Shown: one piece after another, positions 1-8,884 of the stretch
Position numbering within the stretch: the stretch's first letter is position 1
How the letters are laid out: every line of letters begins with the position of its first letter
Source: Acinetobacter terrestris
GTDB taxonomy: Bacteria > Pseudomonadota > Gammaproteobacteria > Pseudomonadales > Moraxellaceae
Assembly (NCBI RefSeq): GCF_004331155.1
Contig: NZ_SJNZ01000001.1
Location: forward strand, 1 to 64,000
Length of the DNA: 64,000 nt
Direction: 5' to 3'
The notes under the pieces: model-generated
The model's input: the letters and a program-made list of their open reading frames with translations, nothing else
What the model was told of the DNA's origin: nothing
The model's database searches: none
Made by a program: the position numbers and the translations under genes

Positions 1-75
1 TACTTTAGCAAGTTGCTCAAAATCCTGTCGCACGACGGGTTTAATAAGCTGATGAAATACGGTATTCTGATGTGA
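1..75 (+). CDS. Possible 3' end of a truncated gene (unidentified)
   Basis: The + strand is open in frame 1 from the window edge to a TGA at 73-75, giving a 24-residue tail ending in KYGILM. A large inverted repeat with a T-run follows directly, as expected behind a gene end. The minus strand is also open over 1-114 from a possible GTG at 112-114, but that start would sit inside the inverted repeat. The family cannot be identified from so little sequence and the coding status is uncertain. Confidence 0.25.
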   Translation, partial: YFSKLLKILSHDGFNKLMKYGILM

Positions 76-76
76 C

Positions 77-146
77 AAAACCTGAATCCTGGTCGTTAAA
101 GTGTTTGTTTGCACTCATATTTTAACGATTTGGACTCAGGTTTTTT
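77..146. terminator. Long imperfect inverted repeat, terminator-like
   Basis: Left arm 77-100 and right arm 120-144 are complementary over about 24 bp with three or four mismatches, around a loop of about 19 bases. Six T follow on the + strand, and four T are found on the minus strand. It could end the truncated + strand gene and also dctA, which runs leftwards from 1553 to 207. The arms are longer and the loop larger than in a usual intrinsic terminator. Confidence 0.45.
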
Positions 147-206
147 ATTTAAATCAAACTATGGGACAGCAGTGAGCCGAAGCTTCCTTTTTCTTAATCC
201 AATCTT

Positions 207-1553
207 TTAGCTATGTGGTTTCTCTGCTTCTTCAAGCATCTTGGCATCCACATATTCAGGGTTATTTAACGCATGATGAAGCTGTTCAGTGTCCAATTGA
301 CCAACCCATTTTGCAACGACAATAGTCGCCAATGAGTTACCGACCAAGTTAGTCAATGCACGTGCTTCAGACATGAAACGGTCAATACCCAGAATCAAGG
401 CCAAACCTGCCACTGGAATGTGCCCCACTGCTGACAAGGTCGCAGCCATCACAATGAAACCGGAACCGGTTACACCCGCTGCACCTTTAGAAGAAATCAA
501 TAACACCACAAGTAATGTAATTTGATGTTCAATATCCAACTGTGTATTGGTGGCTTGCGCAATAAAGATTGCCGCCATAGTCAAGTAAATAGAGGTACCA
601 TCCAGGTTAAATGAATAACCTGTAGGAATTACCAGACCCACCACTGACTTTTCACAACCTGCAATTTCAAGTTTCTTCAACATACGAGGCAATACAGACT
701 CGGAAGAAGATGTACCTAAAACAATCAATAATTCTTCACGAATCATACGAATCATTTTCAAGATACTGAAACCACAAACACGGCTGATTGTACCTAATAC
801 GATGAAAATGAACAGTAAACAGGTCACATAGAAGCACAAGATCAATTGACCCAACTGCGCCAAACTGCTAATACCATATTTACCAATGGTAAATGCCATC
901 GCACCAAACGCACCGATCGGCGCTAACTTCATAATCATGTTTACGATATTGAAGAAAACGTGAGAGATTTGATCGATAAATTTGAGTACTGGTTTACCCG
1001 CACCACCCAGTTTATGCAGCGCAAAACCGAACATAATCGCAAATAACAATACTTGAAGAATTTCACCTTCAGCAAATGCACCTACAACCGTATTCGGGAT
1101 GATATTCATAAAGAAATCAAGCGTCGATTGTGAAGCACCTGATTCTACATATTTAGAAATACCTGAGGTATCCAAAGATGCAGCATCGATATTCATGCCT
1201 ACGCCCGGTTTTGCAACATTAATGACAAGCAAACCGATCAGCAAGGCAATCGTTGATACGATTTCAAAGTAAAGTAAAGCAATACCACCAGTTTTACCCA
1301 CTGATTTCATGCTTTCCATACCAGCAATACCACTGACGACTGTACAGAAGATTACTGGCGCGATGATCATTTTAATCAAACGAATAAAAGCATCACCTAA
1401 AGGTTTAAGTTGTTCACCTAAGCCCGGAACATACTGTTCTGCACCATTGATTATTTGCGTTCCACTTGGTGAAAAATGACCAACAAGGATACCCGCAATA
1501 ATGGCAACAATCACTTGAAAATAAAGTGACTTATAAATTGGTTTTTTAGCCAT
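207..1553 (-). CDS. dctA: C4-dicarboxylate:cation symporter DctA
   Basis: This 448-residue inner-membrane carrier belongs to the dicarboxylate/amino acid:cation symporter (DAACS) family. It is predicted to take up succinate, fumarate and malate with cations. The sequence shows the usual series of hydrophobic segments, a serine-rich re-entrant loop ([12 protein letters not shown]), and the C-terminal substrate region with [13 protein letters not shown] and [18 protein letters not shown]. That last region matches DctA more closely than the glutamate carrier GltP, though GltP-like specificity is not excluded. The length is typical of DctA. The gene stands alone and is transcribed away from ybiB across a 425-base divergent region. 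The start ATG opens a standard positively charged N-terminus (MAKKPIYKS). Confidence 0.88.
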   Translation of the reverse strand: MAKKPIYKSLYFQVIVAIIAGILVGHFSPSGTQIINGAEQYVPGLGEQLKPLGDAFIRLIKMIIAPVIFCTVVSGIAGMESMKSVGKTGGIALLYFEIVSTIALLIGLLVINVAKPGVGMNIDAASLDTSGISKYVESGASQSTLDFFMNIIPNTVVGAFAEGEILQVLLFAIMFGFALHKLGGAGKPVLKFIDQISHVFFNIVNMIMKLAPIGAFGAMAFTIGKYGISSLAQLGQLILCFYVTCLLFIFIVLGTISRVCGFSILKMIRMIREELLIVLGTSSSESVLPRMLKKLEIAGCEKSVVGLVIPTGYSFNLDGTSIYLTMAAIFIAQATNTQLDIEHQITLLVVLLISSKGAAGVTGSGFIVMAATLSAVGHIPVAGLALILGIDRFMSEARALTNLVGNSLATIVVAKWVGQLDTEQLHHALNNPEYVDAKMLEEAEKPHS

Positions 1554-1978
1554 GACATTACTTCACGATATATTTCTAAATAAGAAATATTCAGTTTTTG
1601 TCTATTTTCATCAAATAAACAGCCCAAAACCCTTTTGCCAGGCAAAAGAGCGCCAAAGCATTGAATTCATTCAATACTGAACAATAAATACGTATTATAA
1701 GGGTGATTAAAAAATCACGATATTCTGAACTTTTCCAAATTCAAAACCGCTAGATCAGGAGATTGGAATGCAACAAAAGTCTAATATGATTAAATTTTAC
1801 CTAATTTTTTAATGCTTGTTCTCGCTTATTTGTTAATTAGACTAAATAATCATCAATTCCTTATTAGACATTGGTCTAAACTCAACCACTGAAGTTTTGT
1901 TGGAATTAGGCTGCAATATTCCTGTCAACTTTATAAAATAGCTGCATACTTATTTTACTTGCCCATAAAGTTAGACTT
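1554..1978. promoter_or_regulatory. Divergent dctA/ybiB intergenic region with dyads
   Basis: No gene is visible in these 425 AT-rich bases. They hold a stem at 1632-1648 (CTTTTGCC, one-base loop), a palindrome at 1660-1675 (ATTGAAT-TC-ATTCAAT), and three occurrences of TTAGAC. Two of these are symmetric sites: TTAGACTAA at 1837-1845, and TTAGAC-ATTG-GTCTAA at 1864-1879. The third lies just before the ybiB start. They look like operator sites for an unknown regulator. Both promoters must lie here, but I cannot place them confidently. Confidence 0.4.
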
Positions 1979-2980
1979 ATGCAAACCAAAAGAAATATCT
2001 ATAAAGATTTTGAACATCCTTTTGCACAATATGTACGCATTGTGGGTAAAGGGAAAAATGGTGCGCGTTCACTCAGTTATGAGGAGGCCTATCAAGCCTT
2101 TAGCATGATCTTAAAAGATGAAGTGCTAGATGTTCAGCTTGGTGCTTTCTTAATGCTGTTACGTGTTAAAGAAGAATCTGTAGATGAGCTGGCGGGTTTT
2201 GTGCAAGCCACACGGGATCAACTCAATTTTAAAAACCTGGACGTCGATTTGGATTGGTCGTCCTATGCAGGCAAGCGTAAGCATTATCCATGGTTTTTAT
2301 TGGCTGCCCTGACTTTGGCACAACATGGTTATAAAGTGATGATGCATGGCGCATCGGGTCATACCGTTAACCGTCTTTATACTGAACAGGTATTGGAATA
2401 TCTGGGTTATGCCATTTGCCAGAATGACACAGATGTGGAACAACAATTACAGCAACGCAATTTTGCCTATATTCCTTTAGAAGCGATTTCACCCATCTTA
2501 AGTGACTTGATTGCCTTACGTAATGTGATGGGCTTGCGTTCACCGATTCACACCCTTGCCCGTTTAATCAATCCATTCAATGCCAAAGCAACGGTACAGG
2601 CGATCTTCCATCCTGCTTATCGAGGTTCGCACCAACAGGCGGCTTTTAAATTAGGCTATAAAAATAGTGCCGTCATTAAAGGTGAAGGTGGTGAATTTGA
2701 ACGCAATCCGGATGCGAAAACTTTAATTTGCGGTATTAAAAATGGCGAACTATATGAGCACGAATTACCGAAGCTGACCGAAAACCGTAGCCCGATTGAA
2801 GAAGAACTGGATTTGGCAGTTTTTAAAGCAGTTTGGGAAGGTCAGCAAAATCATGAATATGGTGAGATTGCAGTCACTGAAACCATGGGGATTGCTTTAT
2901 ATACGATGCATGCTTGTGATTCTTATGATGAAGCGATGTTAAAAGCCAAAGAGCTTTGGCAAAACCGAAAAGTTGTTTAA
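1979..2980 (+). CDS. ybiB: YbiB, TrpD-like nucleic-acid-binding protein
   Basis: This 333-residue protein has the fold of anthranilate phosphoribosyltransferase (glycosyltransferase family 3). The N-terminal helical domain contains LGAFLMLLRVKEES and the core contains HGASGHTVNRLYT and NPFNAKATVQAIFHP. It matches the YbiB branch, which in E. coli binds nucleic acids and is not the tryptophan enzyme. No tryptophan genes are nearby, which supports YbiB over TrpD. Length is close to the family norm (about 320). The gene is monocistronic, divergent from dctA, and followed by a structured repeat and a strong hairpin. Its physiological role is poorly known. Confidence 0.82.
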   Translation: MQTKRNIYKDFEHPFAQYVRIVGKGKNGARSLSYEEAYQAFSMILKDEVLDVQLGAFLMLLRVKEESVDELAGFVQATRDQLNFKNLDVDLDWSSYAGKRKHYPWFLLAALTLAQHGYKVMMHGASGHTVNRLYTEQVLEYLGYAICQNDTDVEQQLQQRNFAYIPLEAISPILSDLIALRNVMGLRSPIHTLARLINPFNAKATVQAIFHPAYRGSHQQAAFKLGYKNSAVIKGEGGEFERNPDAKTLICGIKNGELYEHELPKLTENRSPIEEELDLAVFKAVWEGQQNHEYGEIAVTETMGIALYTMHACDSYDEAMLKAKELWQNRKVV

Positions 2981-3044
2981 TAGCTTAAAGGGTCAGGCTC
3001 TGCGGAGTCTTACTGTTTATTAGCAAATAACGGGAGCTCGTTGT

Positions 3045-3168
3045 GTTACTTTTTAAAAAGTAACCAAAACTTTTTCCATTCGCAAAACTCGGCAAATACC
3101 ACCGAGTGTCATCTCTCGCAAAAACAGGACTATATGAATATAGTCCTGCCTCGAACAATTGCGAATGG
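3045..3168. repeat. Branched palindromic repeat-like element
   Basis: This noncoding stretch is highly structured. It begins with a 20-bp perfect palindrome at 3045-3064 (GTTACTTTTT/AAAAAGTAAC). An outer 10-bp stem pairs 3076-3085 (CCATTCGCAA) with 3159-3168. Inside it are two hairpins: 3087-3092 with 3102-3107 (ACTCGG/CCGAGT), and 3125-3135 with 3138-3148 (an 11-bp perfect stem, CAGGACTATAT). Together these predict a three-way junction. From memory, similar sequence recurs between genes in Acinetobacter genomes. No second copy was noticed in this window. Confidence 0.6.
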
Positions 3169-3177
3169 CTTTTACGT

Positions 3178-3208
3178 GTAGCTAAACTTCAATTTAAAGT
3201 TTAGCTAC
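3178..3208. terminator. Perfect 12-bp hairpin between ybiB and the DUF1315 gene
   Basis: The arms 3178-3189 (GTAGCTAAACTT) and 3197-3208 are perfectly complementary around a 7-base loop. It lies between the convergent ends of ybiB and the DUF1315 gene. There is no clear T-run on either strand, so termination is inferred from position and stem strength. Confidence 0.55.
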
Positions 3209-3223
3209 TCAAACAACTCATCA

Positions 3224-3493
3224 TTAAACAAAACGAATCGGTTTGAATTCAGGTTCTTCAACATGCGAATCGCAATGTTCATCTTCTTCTTTGGTGCCTC
3301 GGTCAATATAACCGCTGCGCTCGGCTTCAGGTAAATGTTTCATTTCCCAGGCATATACCGCTTGCATACAGGTCTGACGCTGTTCACGCGTTAATGCAAC
3401 ACCGTTCGGCCATTTACCAATTTCTACTGCTGTTTTTAAACGCGAAACAATTTCAGGATCGAGCACGGTCAGCATTTGTTCAATATTCATCAT
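3224..3493 (-). CDS. DUF1315 (YeaC-like) protein
   Basis: This 89-residue protein matches the small DUF1315/YeaC family. The N-terminal block (MLTVLDPEIVSRLKTAVEIGKWPNG, then LTREQRQTC and AVYAWEMKHL) is the conserved core, and the acidic tail with a CDSH segment is variable. It is probably cytoplasmic, and no function is established for the family. It begins immediately after the nadK stop codon, so the two genes are almost certainly co-transcribed and translationally coupled. The start is MMNIEQ, and either of the two adjacent Met codons could be used. Confidence 0.75.
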   Translation of the reverse strand: MMNIEQMLTVLDPEIVSRLKTAVEIGKWPNGVALTREQRQTCMQAVYAWEMKHLPEAERSGYIDRGTKEEDEHCDSHVEEPEFKPIRFV

Positions 3494-4408
3494 TTAATCC
3501 TGCTGTTGTAAAGAGTCAAAATCTTGATTCCAACCAAGTTTGGTCCGACACGCCATATAGAAGTCATAACCGGGTGGATGAAGTAAATTCAATTTAAATG
3601 GATGTTTACGGATATGCAAACTGTCCCCAACATTGAGTGAAACGCTATGTTGACCATCGGCACTGACCATCGGTAACACGCGATTTTCACGAATGATAAT
3701 CTTGATTTCACTATGCCCGCCGACCACAATAGGACGTGAAGACAAGGTATGCGGATGCATCGGCACTAAAGAAATAGCATCCATACCGGGATGGACAATC
3801 GGTCCACCACCGGATAAGGCATATGCCGTAGAACCGGTAGGTGTAGAAACAATGAGGCCATCACTATGCTGGCGATAGACATACTGGCCATCAATATTCA
3901 GTTCGAAATCAATCATATGAACCGATCGACCCGAATGTAAAACCACATCATTCAGCGCAATGGCATCATAAATACTTTCGCCTTTGGAACGAATTTCCAT
4001 TTCCAGCAAGAAACGGCGATCCAACTGGTACTCGCCTTTAAGCACCTGGTCAAGCTTAAATATAACTTCGGTCGGCTTAATATCGGTTAAAAAGCCCAAA
4101 CGACCACGGTTTACGCCAATAACAGGCGTATTATGTTTTACCAAGGCACGTGCAGCATGTAATAAAGAGCCATCGCCACCCACCACAATGACCAAATCAA
4201 CCACTTCACCGAGTAAAGCACGACTGACGGTTTGTGTATTGGGATAAGGAACCAGCGCTGCTGTTTGAGAATCAAAAACAGGATGAAGCCCTAAACTTAA
4301 AAGATGGTCATGAATGAGACTTAAAGTTTCAACGACGGAGGATTTATCTGGACGTCCTACTAATCCAATGTTCCGAAAAGTCTTATGTGAAATTTGCACC
4401 TGAGTCAT
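3494..4408 (-). CDS. nadK: NAD kinase
   Basis: NAD kinase phosphorylates NAD+ to NADP+ using ATP. The protein carries the diagnostic GGDGSLLHAAR motif, followed by NRGRLGFLTD. It also has the glycine-rich TPTGSTAYALSGGGPI segment and the late VSADGQ motif. The ATG at 4408 (protein MTQVQISHKT, 304 residues) fits the usual family length and N-terminus, with GGAG just upstream. The frame stays open for 25 codons further upstream, but that extension lacks family resemblance. The DUF1315 gene follows immediately, forming a two-gene operon transcribed away from mrcB. Confidence 0.95.
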   Translation of the reverse strand: MTQVQISHKTFRNIGLVGRPDKSSVVETLSLIHDHLLSLGLHPVFDSQTAALVPYPNTQTVSRALLGEVVDLVIVVGGDGSLLHAARALVKHNTPVIGVNRGRLGFLTDIKPTEVIFKLDQVLKGEYQLDRRFLLEMEIRSKGESIYDAIALNDVVLHSGRSVHMIDFELNIDGQYVYRQHSDGLIVSTPTGSTAYALSGGGPIVHPGMDAISLVPMHPHTLSSRPIVVGGHSEIKIIIRENRVLPMVSADGQHSVSLNVGDSLHIRKHPFKLNLLHPPGYDFYMACRTKLGWNQDFDSLQQQD

Positions 4409-4850
4409 CGCTCCGCTACGATTCCTGCCTATAATAGCATTAACCCTATTCATTTTAAAAAACTTTAAAGTTCTATATGGCACTCTATATAGATTAATCG
4501 ACTAGTTAATATAAAATGATTTATCACACTTATCACGAACTACAACAAACATTCTTGCAAGTTTGAGCAATATTGATTTGTTATGATAAAGATCACATTT
4601 TCCAAGCAGCATCTTGATATCTATAGCACTGCGGAATGATTCAATTCTGGAAAGGTGTTTTAAAATTGACCCAATATCTGCAAATAAAGCCCAAGCTGTA
4701 GAAATAACATCTTTTATAAAATCAATAACTCATTACAGCTTTAGCGGGTTTTTTATCACCCTATTTTATCTTCATTCACAGATTAATTATTGCAAAAAAA
4801 CGAAAAGCTTCGCATGATTAGCACAATTTATCAGGATCTTATATTAATTG
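4409..4850. promoter_or_regulatory. Divergent nadK/mrcB intergenic region
   Basis: This region of about 440 AT-rich bases separates divergent nadK and mrcB. A 67-codon + strand open frame at 4614-4817 is of low complexity and has no family resemblance, so it is not called. Promoters for both genes must lie here. I see no convincing sigma-70 pair, operator dyad or structured RNA. An AGGA at 4833-4836 could serve as the mrcB ribosome binding site. Confidence 0.35.
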
Positions 4851-7247
4851 ATGAAGTCTGAACGTGGGATTGGTTTACTAGCGCTTATTTTTTCAATATT
4901 AGTTATTGGTGCTTTCTTGGCTTTTAGCATCTATTTAATACGAATGGATAATATTGTGCGGGATAAGTTTGAAGGACAGCGCTGGGATATTCCGGCAAAA
5001 GTATTTGCCCGTCCTTTGGAAATCTATACCAATGCCCCGGTCAATCAAACAGACTTTACACAAGAGCTGAAATTACTCGGCTATAAAAATTCTGATAGCT
5101 ACACCAAATCAGGGAGTTACGTTAGCTCAGGTGATGCACTCTATGTGCATACCCGTGGTTTCGACTTTGGCGATAGCGCAGAACCTGAACAGGTTTTAAA
5201 AGTCACGTTTAACAATAATCAGGTGGGTGAAGTCAGTGCGACCAAACCGTCCTCTACCGGGATTGCTCGTTTAGAGCCTTTATTGATTGGTGGTATTTAC
5301 CCGCAGCACAATGAAGACCGTGTCCTGATTAAACTGGATAAAGTCCCTAAACCTTTAATTGAAGCACTCATTGCGACAGAAGACCGTAACTTCTATCATC
5401 ATCATGGGGTTTCAGTTCGCGGCACAGCACGTGCATTAGTCAGTAATGTCACGGGTGGCAAGCGTCAAGGGGGTTCAACCCTGACCCAGCAATTGGTGAA
5501 AAACTTCTATTTAAGCCCAGAAAAAACCTTAAAACGTAAGGTCAATGAAGCCTTGATGGCGCTGTTAATTGAGCTGCATTATGATAAAGATGAAATTTTG
5601 GAAGCTTATTTAAATGAAGTGAACCTGGGTCAAAATGGCAGTTATTCAATTAATGGTTACGGTCTCGCTTCACAGTTTTACTTTGGTTTACCGCTCAGAG
5701 AATTGAATACAGCTCAACAAGCGTATCTGGTCGGTTTAGTTCAAGGACCAACGCTGTTCAATCCCTGGAGAAATCCCGAAGGTGCAAAAAGACGTCGTGA
5801 CATTGTCCTGAACAATATGCTGGTGATGGGTTATCTGACTCAGGAACAGTTTGAGCAAGAAGTGGCACGACCACTCAATGTCATTGCAAAACCGACTTTG
5901 GGTCCTGCCCGCTTCCCTGATTTCCTAGACATTGTCCGTCGACAATTGCGGACTGAATATCAAGAAGGTGATTTGACCAATCAAGGTTTAAGAATTTTCA
6001 CTACCCTTGATCCGATTGCGCAAACCAAAGTTCAAGAGGCATTTAAGGCATCTGTTTCCGGCTTAGCCAATGCCAATCCTAAACGTTTAAAAGACTTGCA
6101 AGGTGCAGTTTTAATTTCTCATCCTGAAAATGGCGAACTGGTTGCAGCGGTGGGTTCTACACAAGACTTTACCGGCTTTAACCGTGCTTTAGATGCGAAA
6201 CGTCAAGTGGGCTCTTTACTCAAACCGGTTATCTATTTAAGTGCCATTGAATCAGGGCGTTACAACTGGGCAAGCCCCATTGAAGACAGCGCCCTCAATA
6301 TTGCCAGTGAAGGAAAAACCTGGACACCTAAAAACTATAGTGGCGGTGATCATGGTGTCATTCCAATGGCCGAAGCTTTGGCAAATTCCTACAACCTTTC
6401 AGCAGTCCGTTTAGGTCAGGAATTTGGGATTTCAACTTTTAGCAATCATCTGAAAAAATTTGGCGTGACCTCCAACATTCCCACTTATCCATCTATCTTC
6501 CTCGGTGCAATTGATATGTCGCCTATGGAAGTGATGAGCATTTATAGCAACTTTGCAACGGGCGGATTTAAATATCCAATCAAATCTATCCGTTCTGTGG
6601 TGGATGCAAACGGACGTTTACTGGATCGTTATGGTCTGACCGTTCAAAAAACCATTGATCCTTCTGCCGCTTATATTCTGAATTATGGCTTACAGCAAGT
6701 GATGAGTTCCGGTACAGGCCGTTCGGCTTATAGCGCCTTACCCAGCGATTTAAATCTGGCGGGGAAATCTGGTACCACCAATGATACGCGTGACTCATGG
6801 TTTGCAGGCTATTCGGGTAATTATTTAAGTGTGGTGTGGTTGGGTCTGGATGACAATAAAGTCACTGGCTTAACCGGTTCTTCAGGTGCCCTGCCTGTTT
6901 GGACCAATGTCATGAAGCAACTGCGCCAAAAACCTGTGAACTTACGCCAAACTGAAAATGTGCAATGGCACTGGATTGACCGCGCGAGTGGCTATTTATC
7001 TGCACAAGGTTGTGAAGGCGCCATGTACATTCCGATCCTGCGCAGTAATGTGCCACGTCAGGCAACCGCATGTGGTTTACCGCATTATCAAGTCGAGCCA
7101 GTTTACAATTCTGACACTGAAAGCAATCAAGCCGCACCTGTAGAAAACGATAATATCGAAAACTATATTCGTGAAAGTGAAACTGAAATGCAACGTGACT
7201 TATCTAATAATAGTCAGATCATTTCAAGCGGTAGCTATAATAATTAA
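4851..7247 (+). CDS. mrcB: Penicillin-binding protein 1B (bifunctional glycosyltransferase/transpeptidase)
   Basis: This class A PBP of 798 residues polymerises lipid II and cross-links peptidoglycan in the periplasm. A single N-terminal membrane anchor spans roughly residues 7-29. The glycosyltransferase domain shows EDRNFYHHHG (catalytic Glu), GGSTLTQQLVKN and the KRKVNEALMAL segment. The transpeptidase domain has the active-site SLLK (GSLLKPVIYL), SYN (ANSYNLSAVR) and KSGT (GKSGTTNDTRDSW) motifs. The UB2H-like N-terminal region indicates PBP1b rather than PBP1a. A TTG at 4848 directly precedes the ATG at 4851. The ATG is preferred, but the AGGA at 4833-4836 is spaced better for the TTG. 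A lipoprotein gene follows 15 bases after the stop. Confidence 0.94.
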   Translation: MKSERGIGLLALIFSILVIGAFLAFSIYLIRMDNIVRDKFEGQRWDIPAKVFARPLEIYTNAPVNQTDFTQELKLLGYKNSDSYTKSGSYVSSGDALYVHTRGFDFGDSAEPEQVLKVTFNNNQVGEVSATKPSSTGIARLEPLLIGGIYPQHNEDRVLIKLDKVPKPLIEALIATEDRNFYHHHGVSVRGTARALVSNVTGGKRQGGSTLTQQLVKNFYLSPEKTLKRKVNEALMALLIELHYDKDEILEAYLNEVNLGQNGSYSINGYGLASQFYFGLPLRELNTAQQAYLVGLVQGPTLFNPWRNPEGAKRRRDIVLNNMLVMGYLTQEQFEQEVARPLNVIAKPTLGPARFPDFLDIVRRQLRTEYQEGDLTNQGLRIFTTLDPIAQTKVQEAFKASVSGLANANPKRLKDLQGAVLISHPENGELVAAVGSTQDFTGFNRALDAKRQVGSLLKPVIYLSAIESGRYNWASPIEDSALNIASEGKTWTPKNYSGGDHGVIPMAEALANSYNLSAVRLGQEFGISTFSNHLKKFGVTSNIPTYPSIFLGAIDMSPMEVMSIYSNFATGGFKYPIKSIRSVVDANGRLLDRYGLTVQKTIDPSAAYILNYGLQQVMSSGTGRSAYSALPSDLNLAGKSGTTNDTRDSWFAGYSGNYLSVVWLGLDDNKVTGLTGSSGALPVWTNVMKQLRQKPVNLRQTENVQWHWIDRASGYLSAQGCEGAMYIPILRSNVPRQATACGLPHYQVEPVYNSDTESNQAAPVENDNIENYIRESETEMQRDLSNNSQIISSGSYNN

Positions 7248-7262
7248 GGGTGACAATTCATA

Positions 7263-7829
7263 ATGAAGGTTCGATTCAATATGTATAAGCAGGTGCTGAT
7301 CGGTTTAGGCCTAATCGCTTTGGTCGGCTGTCAAAGCCTGCCAGCTCCTGAAACCAAGCAACCGGCAAAACCTGCACCTTCTGAAAAAAAGGAAATTAAA
7401 ACGCCTTCTGGTGTGGTCATTACCCCTTATGAACGCGAAGAAATTCAACGTAAAAAAATGCAGGTGGTTGTTCCTGAGCAAAAAAGAACGCAGCAATTTG
7501 ATGATGGCCGCAAACTTCCCGCATTTAAAAAATTGATGCAACAAACCCAACTGGCCTATAAACAGGGGCAATGGAATCAGGCTGAAGCTTCTGCACTTCA
7601 GGCCCAACGCTTGGCACCACAATCTGCCGAGACTTTTTTGTATTTGGCTTTGGTGGCCAATAAAAAAAATAAGCCTGCAAATGCCGAAGCTTTAGCACAA
7701 CGTGGACTGAGTTATGCGCAAAGCAATGCCATGAAAAAGCAGCTTTGGCTGGTCATTTTAAAAGCTGCACAACAGCAAAAAGATCAAAAAACCATTCAGC
7801 AAGCGCAAAAAGCACTGAAAGTCTTATAA
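7263..7829 (+). CDS. TPR-like lipoprotein downstream of PBP1b
   Basis: This is a 188-residue predicted outer-membrane or periplasmic lipoprotein. A basic n-region, a hydrophobic stretch and the lipobox LVGC near residue 23 are followed by a Pro/Lys-rich linker. The second half is helical and alanine/glutamine-rich (AYKQGQWNQAEASALQAQRLAPQSAETFLYLA), in the pattern of one to two tetratricopeptide repeats. It lies 15 bases behind mrcB and probably shares its transcript. It may be a PBP1b cofactor in the functional sense of LpoB, but there is no visible homology to LpoB and this is inference only. An internal Met seven codons in could also be the start. Confidence 0.72.
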   Translation: MKVRFNMYKQVLIGLGLIALVGCQSLPAPETKQPAKPAPSEKKEIKTPSGVVITPYEREEIQRKKMQVVVPEQKRTQQFDDGRKLPAFKKLMQQTQLAYKQGQWNQAEASALQAQRLAPQSAETFLYLALVANKKNKPANAEALAQRGLSYAQSNAMKKQLWLVILKAAQQQKDQKTIQQAQKALKVL

Positions 7830-7835
7830 AATTCT

Positions 7836-7878
7836 GGATGTATTAAGATAAAAAATTCAGAGCTTAATACATCCTTTT
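7836..7878 (+). terminator. Terminator after the mrcB-lipoprotein operon
   Basis: A perfect 12-bp stem (GGATGTATTAAG at 7836-7847 with 7863-7874) is followed by TTTT. It lies between the convergent lipoprotein gene and the MutT-ThiE gene. Confidence 0.75.
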
Positions 7879-7894
7879 CTGGTTATATAAATTG

Positions 7895-8794
7895 TTATAA
7901 AAACCGAATCCCTGCAATTCCATAAGCACCCTGCTGCTGAGCTGTCAGCAAATCACCGGCTTGCATGCCACCTAAAGCAAAAACAGGAATGTCGACTTGT
8001 ACAGCTAAATTTTTAAACTGTTCCCATCCCAATACCCCAACTTCTGGATGCGTTTCTGTAGCCAACACAGGACTCAACAGAATGGCATCACACCCCATTT
8101 TCTCTGCCTGCTTCATTGAAACTAAATCATGACAGGCGGCAATGTAGCGTTTGCCCGTGATTAAATCGCCTTGCATTAAAGCCATGACTTGCGACTGCTT
8201 TAAGTGAATGGCAGAAATGGCCTGTTGCTGAATTGAATTTAACTGCTGGTAAAGCTCGATATTCACAATCAGCTTGGATAATTGCTCAACACTTAGGCCT
8301 GAAATTTCAATAATCTGGGCTTGAGTCCCCTCAACACGCCAATACATCAACTGATCCAGTTTTAATGCGTCTAATGCACTTAACCGATCTGAAATTTTAA
8401 TCTGATGTGCCCAGTGCAGGCGCTTGATCATAGCCTGATTGGCTTTGGGAAAATTCAGACTGAGCAATTCATCACGGCTATACCATTTCCACGGCTGCTG
8501 GATTTCATTCAGTAAAGCGTTCGGTACGATGGCATGAAATAAATGCAAATTAACGATCACATCCTCATATTCATGGCGAATCACATCAAAAGCATGCCAG
8601 TCCTGCAAACCAATCCCCACTTCTTCATAAATTTCACGGCGACAGGCGGCTAAAGGGCTTTCGCCTTCTTCAACTTTGCCCCCGGGAAATTCATGTTTAT
8701 TTCCCTGATGCTGTTTTGCTTCACGCCATCCTACCAGTACCTTGTCCTGATGCAACAAGATTGCAATTGCAACGTGAATCGTGGGTTTCGACAT
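7895..8794 (-). CDS. mutT: MutT-type Nudix hydrolase fused to a ThiE-like domain
   Basis: This 299-residue two-domain protein has an N-terminal Nudix hydrolase with the complete Nudix box (GGKVEEGES, then CRREIYEEVG), as in the 8-oxo-dGTP sanitising enzyme MutT. The second half resembles thiamine-phosphate synthase (ThiE/TenI): YIAACHDL, DAILLSPVLATETHPE, LGWEQF, VFALGGMQ and GAYGIAGIRFL. This MutT-ThiE-like fusion is known in other gammaproteobacteria, where the second domain's role is unclear. The ATG at 8794 follows a clean AAGGAG seven bases upstream. A longer in-frame reading to 8851 lacks this support and runs towards the hemP promoter. Confidence 0.85.
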   Translation of the reverse strand: MSKPTIHVAIAILLHQDKVLVGWREAKQHQGNKHEFPGGKVEEGESPLAACRREIYEEVGIGLQDWHAFDVIRHEYEDVIVNLHLFHAIVPNALLNEIQQPWKWYSRDELLSLNFPKANQAMIKRLHWAHQIKISDRLSALDALKLDQLMYWRVEGTQAQIIEISGLSVEQLSKLIVNIELYQQLNSIQQQAISAIHLKQSQVMALMQGDLITGKRYIAACHDLVSMKQAEKMGCDAILLSPVLATETHPEVGVLGWEQFKNLAVQVDIPVFALGGMQAGDLLTAQQQGAYGIAGIRFL

Positions 8795-8884
8795 GCCGTA
8801 CTCCTTTGCGTGAAAATATTTTTGCGTGTAAATATTACAGAGTGTAAGCAAATTTAAGTTTTTTATGAAATCTTAAATAATTCA

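Noticed and set aside
1979..2980. TrpD (anthranilate phosphoribosyltransferase)
   Set aside because: There are no trp neighbours and the sequence follows the YbiB branch.
4614..4817. A 67-codon + strand reading frame between nadK and mrcB
   Set aside because: It has no ribosome binding site or family resemblance, and is of AT-rich low-complexity composition in an intergenic region.
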